A stretch of DNA of 64,000 bases, from contig NZ_CP163443.1 in the NCBI RefSeq assembly GCF_041053055.1, positions 3,224,001 through 3,288,000 on the forward strand, in the 5' to 3' direction. This document shows positions 60,401 to 64,000 of the stretch, piece after piece (the first letter of the stretch is position 1; the number at the start of each line of letters is the position of its first letter). Under the pieces are notes generated by a model. The model was not told the DNA's origin and did no database searches. It saw nothing but the letters and a program-made list of their open reading frames with translations. The DNA is from Streptomyces sp. R41 (GTDB taxonomy: Bacteria > Actinomycetota > Actinomycetes > Streptomycetales > Streptomycetaceae). The position numbers were made by a program, and so were the translations under genes.

Positions 60401-61243
60401 GTGACGAAGACGACCACCCGGGGCCGCGGCTCCGGTTCCGGATCCGGCACCCGGCGCACCATCACCGCGGCCGCCCGCGCGGCGGCCAAGCGCGCGGAGC
60501 GCGGCCACCACGAACTGGACCCGGCGGCCGCCGACGAGGAAGCCCCGCAGCGCCCCGAGGCACCGACCGCCGGCCGCACCGTGCTCATCGAGGCCCCGGC
60601 GGAGGACGGCTGGGACGACCCGCCGGAGCCGTCGCCGGAGTCCTTCGAGGAGGACGAGCCGCAGGAGAAGGGCGAGTCCGGGTCCGGTACGACGACGCGG
60701 CGCGGTAGGGGCGAGCCGGACGCCAGTACCGCGGCGCGGCGCGGCCGACGGCGGCTGCTCACCGCGGCCCTGTGCGTCCTGCTCGTGGCGGGCCTGGTCG
60801 CGGCCGCCGTGCTCGGGTGGCGCTACCGGGAGGGCGTGCGGGCCGAACAGGCTCGGGCACAGGCGCTCGCGGCCGCGCGCCAGGCGGCGCCCGTCGTGCT
60901 GTCGTACGACTACCGGCACCTGGACCGCGACTTCGCCGCGGCGCGCACCCGACTCACCGGCCACTTCCGCGACGAGTACCGAAAGACCACCACGACGGTG
61001 GTCGGTCCCACGGCCAGGAAGTACCACGGTGTGGTGAAGGCGACGGTCGCACAGCCCACCGGCGGCTCCCCGGCAGCCTCCGTGATCTCGACGTCGCCGG
61101 ACCGGGCCGTGGTCCTCCTCTTCGTCAACCAGGTGACCACAAGCACCCAGGTCTCGGGCTCCCGCGTCGACCTGAACCGGGTACGGATGACACTGACCCG
61201 CACGTCCGACGGCTGGAAGGTGAGCGGGGTCGACGCGCTCTGA
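60401..61243 (+). CDS. Mce-associated membrane protein 2
   Basis: A 280-aa homologue of the preceding gene with a long N-terminus. Residues 1-120 are low-complexity (Gly/Ser/Arg then Glu/Pro-rich acidic stretch PPEPSPESFEEDEPQEKGES). A membrane helix follows (LLTAALCVLLVAGLVAAAVL, near 121-141), then the same domain (APVVLSYDYRHLDRDFAAAR). GTG 60401 has GAGGAG upstream; TTG 60386 is possible. Last gene of the mce operon. Confidence 0.88.
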   Translation: MTKTTTRGRGSGSGSGTRRTITAAARAAAKRAERGHHELDPAAADEEAPQRPEAPTAGRTVLIEAPAEDGWDDPPEPSPESFEEDEPQEKGESGSGTTTRRGRGEPDASTAARRGRRRLLTAALCVLLVAGLVAAAVLGWRYREGVRAEQARAQALAAARQAAPVVLSYDYRHLDRDFAAARTRLTGHFRDEYRKTTTTVVGPTARKYHGVVKATVAQPTGGSPAASVISTSPDRAVVLLFVNQVTTSTQVSGSRVDLNRVRMTLTRTSDGWKVSGVDAL

Positions 61244-61586
61244 CATCCGCTTCTGCCGGAACCCGAAGGGGTGGGTCTCTGGCAGAGCACGCGGTGACTT
61301 GGTCGCCGTCCGCGCCGGGGATCGGGGAGTGACCCCGAGGAAGTTGAATACTGTGCCGTCATCCTGACGGTTGCGCGCCGGGCCGTCGCCTGACGCTCCG
61401 TTCCATCAAACCTCGGATCCCCTCGTTCCGCATGTCCACATCCAGGGCGCTGCCGGACGCCGAAATGACGGTTCTTGCATGACAGTTCGTATGCGGGCCG
61501 ACGCGGTCCGCCGCTGCGGTTGCGGGTGCCGCAGCGGCGTGTGTGACTGGGAGAAACCCCACTTTCTCGTTTCAAGGGGGATCGTC
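61244..61586. promoter_or_regulatory. Leader region of the metalloprotease gene with a hairpin
   Basis: No gene seen. CGCCGCTGCGG (61509-61519) and CCGCAGCGGCG (61529-61539) form a perfect 11-bp hairpin with a 9-nt loop, 48 nt before the ATG. TTGCATGACAGTTCGTATGCG (split as TTGCATG, ACAGTTCG and TATGCG around 61475-61496) may be promoter-like but the spacing is poor. The hairpin could be in the mRNA leader or the end of mce transcription. Confidence 0.5.
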
Positions 61587-63212
61587 ATGTCCGATTGCAT
61601 TCCGCCCCGCGCCGGCGCTGTCGCCATCTGGTCCGACTTCTGCGCCGTGTGCCCCAGTCCGGAACTGCGTGAGCGGCTCCAGGAAGAGCAGCAGCGCATC
61701 CGCAGCGCCTCACCGCTCGGCCGCCAGTTCGTCGTGAGCGGCGCTCCGCGCCCCCTCGGGTTCGATGACGGCACGATCATCCCGCCCAGCGAGTTCCCTG
61801 TCGGCACGCCGCGTGCCACCATCGCCGCCGCGGCCGCCGAGCGCAGGCCGCTCACCGGCGCCGTACGCGTCGTCGTCGTCCTCGCCGACTTCGGCGACAA
61901 GCAGATGTCGCGCGACAAGCAGCACTTCGAGGAGCTGTTCTTCTCGCTCGGCGCGCTTGCGAACGGCAGCGTCCGCGAGTACTACCGCGAGGTGACCCAT
62001 GGTCTGGTCGACATCGTCGGCGAGGTCGTGGGCCCCGTCCAGCTGCCGAAGGACCTCTCCTGGTACGCGAACGGCAACTTCGGCATCGGCAAGCCGACCG
62101 GACAGCCCCGGGCACATCTCATGGCCAGAGACACCGCCATCGCCGCGGATCCGCAGATCAACTACGCCCCGTACGACAACGACGGCAACGGGTTCGTCGA
62201 CGCCTTCATCGTGCTGCACCCGGGACCGGGCGGCGAGGTCACCGGTGACCCCGGCGACATCTGGTCGCACAAGTGGACCCTGCCGGACGCCTACAACGCG
62301 GACGGCGCGCGCATCTTCGCGTACCTCACCATCCCCGAGGACGCCAAAATCGGCGTCTGCGCACACGAGTTGGGGCACCTGCTGTTCGGCTTCCCCGACC
62401 TGTACGACATCGACGGCACGTCGGAAGGAGTCGGCAACTGGTGCCTGATGGGCGGTGGTTCGTGGGGAGGCGGCGGTGACGTGCCGACGCACCCGTCGGC
62501 CTGGTGCAAGGTCGACCAGGGCTGGGCGACGGTGTCCAACGTCAACGGCCCGACGACCCTGTCGATCCCTGACGTGAAGAACAGCCACCAGGTGCACCGG
62601 CTGTGGACCGGCGGGCTGCCCGGCAGTGAGTACTTCCTGGTCGAGAACCGCCAGCGCACCGGCTATGACGCCTCGCTGCCCGGCGACGGGCTGTTGATCT
62701 GGCACGTCGACGAGCACCAGCCCGACAACTCCGACGAGACCCACTACATGGTGGGACTGGTACAGGGCGACAACCAGCAGGACCTCGAGTGGTCGGCGAA
62801 TCGCGGCGACACCGGCGACCCCTACCCCGGAAGCACCGGGAACACCGCGTTCGGTCCTACGAGCGCCCCCAGTTCCCACTCCCACTCGGGCGCCCCGACC
62901 GGTGTGTCCGTCACCGGCATCTCGGCGTCCGGGCCCACGATGACGGCCACGGTCGCGGTCACCGTGCCGGGACCGGTCCATCTGCCGGTCGGCGTCACCG
63001 CGGCGCGGACCGAGGCGGACGGCGAGCTCGGGCTGACCGAGATGATCCACGCCTTCCAGGCGCGGCTGGAGGCTCTGGAACAGGCCGTGGCAGGGGACGC
63101 GCGGAGGTCTGCCGAGCCGGTCCTCGAAGGCGGCCAGCGACAGGAGTACGACGGCACGCCGGGAGCCGCGGAGTCCGCCACGGGCGTCGGCCACGGCTAC
63201 CGTCGGCCCTAG
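61587..63212 (+). CDS. M6-family (immune inhibitor A-like) metalloprotease
   Basis: A 541-aa zinc endopeptidase. The zinc motif HELGHLLFGFPD (residues 260-271) follows the M6 pattern HExxHxxxGxPD, and VRVVVVLADFGDKQMSRDKQ precedes it near 93. NWCLMGGGSWGGGGDVPTHP is the Met-turn region, and a beta-rich C-terminal domain runs to about 465. The last 70 residues are helical (TEMIHAFQARLEALEQAVAG). No classical signal peptide is visible at the N-terminus, which contains Cys (SDCIPPR, DFCAVCPSPELR), so localisation is uncertain. Confidence 0.9.
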   Translation: MSDCIPPRAGAVAIWSDFCAVCPSPELRERLQEEQQRIRSASPLGRQFVVSGAPRPLGFDDGTIIPPSEFPVGTPRATIAAAAAERRPLTGAVRVVVVLADFGDKQMSRDKQHFEELFFSLGALANGSVREYYREVTHGLVDIVGEVVGPVQLPKDLSWYANGNFGIGKPTGQPRAHLMARDTAIAADPQINYAPYDNDGNGFVDAFIVLHPGPGGEVTGDPGDIWSHKWTLPDAYNADGARIFAYLTIPEDAKIGVCAHELGHLLFGFPDLYDIDGTSEGVGNWCLMGGGSWGGGGDVPTHPSAWCKVDQGWATVSNVNGPTTLSIPDVKNSHQVHRLWTGGLPGSEYFLVENRQRTGYDASLPGDGLLIWHVDEHQPDNSDETHYMVGLVQGDNQQDLEWSANRGDTGDPYPGSTGNTAFGPTSAPSSHSHSGAPTGVSVTGISASGPTMTATVAVTVPGPVHLPVGVTAARTEADGELGLTEMIHAFQARLEALEQAVAGDARRSAEPVLEGGQRQEYDGTPGAAESATGVGHGYRRP

Positions 63213-63279
63213 GACGCCCCACCACGCCGGCGGGTACGGCTACGGCAGGACGACCGAAGACGGGCGGAGGGCGTGAGCC

Positions 63280-63585
63280 ATGGTGCAGGCGACCGAGAAT
63301 CTCACCGCGCTGACCGTCCGCCTGGTCACGACGGGGCCGCATCCACGGCTGAAGGACTGGTACCGGCTGGTCGTCGACGTCCTCGACGCCCAGCCGGTCG
63401 CCGGCTACGCCGATCTTCTGTCCCGGCACGTCGGGCACCGTCTCGACCTCGCCGTGCCGAGCGACCTCGTAGCGGGTCCGGCTCCGGGCACCGTCATCCA
63501 CCTGCGGGCCAGACTCGCCGGAGGCGAGGCGCTGGCCGAGAAGCGTCCGCCGCCGGGCACCTTCGTGGTGGAGCCTCCACCCTGA
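63280..63585 (+). CDS. Small hypothetical protein
   Basis: A 101-aa soluble protein with no recognised domain: TALTVRLVTTGPHPRLKDWY, RLVVDVLDAQPVAGYADLLS and a beta-rich end (GTVIHLRARLAGGEALAEKR). ATG 63280 lies 67 nt after the metalloprotease stop in the same orientation. Codon bias is good. Could be a companion of the protease, but nothing in the sequence proves it. Confidence 0.65.
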   Translation: MVQATENLTALTVRLVTTGPHPRLKDWYRLVVDVLDAQPVAGYADLLSRHVGHRLDLAVPSDLVAGPAPGTVIHLRARLAGGEALAEKRPPPGTFVVEPPP

Positions 63586-63683
63586 CGTCCGGCGGCCCGC
63601 CCGCAGTGCGTCCAAGGGCAGCGTGAGCGGGCACGACCACCCAGCGTTCGACCAGCGCAGCCAGGAAGGAAGCGGCGGTGGCG

Positions 63684-64000
63684 CTACGTCTGTCTCGGCA
63701 CCGGTGGGTCTACCCAGCCGTGTCGGACGGCGTGGCCGCCGAGCTGCATCCGGGTCCGAACTCCGGCTATGTCCATGAGGTGGCGCAGGCGTCGGTGCAG
63801 CGTGCGCGGTGACAGACCGAGCTGTGTCGCGGCCGTCGGGTCGGTCACGCCGGCCAGCAGGAGCGCGAGGATCCTTCGGTCGAGGTCGGTCGGGCCCTCC
63901 GCCCCGAGTTCGACAGGGGGTTCGGCTTCTCCGCCGGTGCCCGACAGCTCCAGCGGGTGGGCGGTGCGCCATACCGTCTCGAACAGCGCGTCCATCGCGT
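63684..64000 (-). CDS. LuxR-type HTH regulator, C-terminal part (cut by window edge)
   Basis: The final 103 or more residues of a transcriptional regulator. TDLDRRILALLLAGVTDPTA followed by ATQLGLSPRTLHRRLRHLMD is a LuxR-like helix-turn-helix, and RTRMQLGGHAVRHGWV the family end. An ATG at 63995 exists but the protein probably starts beyond base 64000. The signal-sensing part lies outside the window. Confidence 0.75.
   Translation of the reverse strand, partial: AMDALFETVWRTAHPLELSGTGGEAEPPVELGAEGPTDLDRRILALLLAGVTDPTAATQLGLSPRTLHRRLRHLMDIAGVRTRMQLGGHAVRHGWVDPPVPRQT

Noticed and set aside
61710..63194. 494-codon open frame on the minus strand opposite the M6 protease
   Set aside because: Antisense shadow; the plus strand carries the zinc motif and other conserved blocks.

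Overview
The window is chromosomal DNA of a high-G+C actinomycete, almost certainly a Streptomyces. The evidence is the very strong G/C bias at third codon positions, frequent GTG/TTG starts, many 4-nt stop/start overlaps, an AfsR/SARP regulator, an F420-dependent NADP reductase, an EfeOBU iron system, a complete mce locus and DmdR/IdeR-type iron boxes. No rRNA, tRNA or CRISPR array was seen.

Layout. 1-6.4 kb: a long composite inverted repeat, a DrrAB-like ABC exporter, a 1200-aa AfsR-type regulator and a decayed gene. 6.4-13.2 kb: site-2 protease, F420:NADP reductase, sialidase-like protein, MFS exporter, methionine aminopeptidase. 13.2-19.8 kb is an iron/heme block: iron box and heme oxygenase, PhzF-like isomerase, remnants including the C-terminus of a hemin ABC ATPase, then a tandem iron box driving efeO-efeB-efeU and a lipoprotein gene. 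19.9-30.5 kb: housekeeping and accessory enzymes (prim-pol domain protein, GDPD, TetR, Rsm22, dimethylargininase, serine hydrolase, Bcr/CflA exporter, Gfo/Idh/MocA, an SDR with an in-frame TAG, a D,D-carboxypeptidase) separated by large palindromic repeats. 30.8-35.4 kb: a MacB-like ABC pair behind a hairpin that overlaps the ribosome binding site, aldo/keto reductase, NTF2-like and DoxX proteins.

35.73-42.03 kb is a mobile element of about 6.3 kb. It carries two different tyrosine recombinases and a DUF6262-like coiled-coil protein in overlapping frames, an arrangement resembling tnpA-tnpB-tnpC of Tn554, plus a Nudix hydrolase and two unknown cargo genes. It is inserted in a MazG-like gene. 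Deleting the element with a 3-bp ACA overlap restores one open 146-codon frame, so both boundaries can be placed to the base. The joined ends would form a near-perfect palindrome.

42.3-47.5 kb: DUF3616-like secreted protein, a TetR regulator, a MoxR ATPase/VWA pair, and an SDR gene. Identical AAACCGATCGGT palindromes lie before the TetR gene and (twice) before the SDR gene, defining a probable small regulon. 47.5-61.3 kb: six 29-bp tandem repeats, a lytic transglycosylase, a sigma factor with a transmembrane segment and a Pro-rich tail, and a full mce lipid-import operon (ATPase, two YrbE permeases, MceA-F, two Mce-associated proteins). Near-identical promoter-like sequences with the same spacing precede the transglycosylase and the mce ATPase, suggesting that the membrane-anchored sigma factor controls both. 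61.5-64 kb: an M6-type metalloprotease, a small unknown protein and a LuxR-type regulator cut by the window edge.
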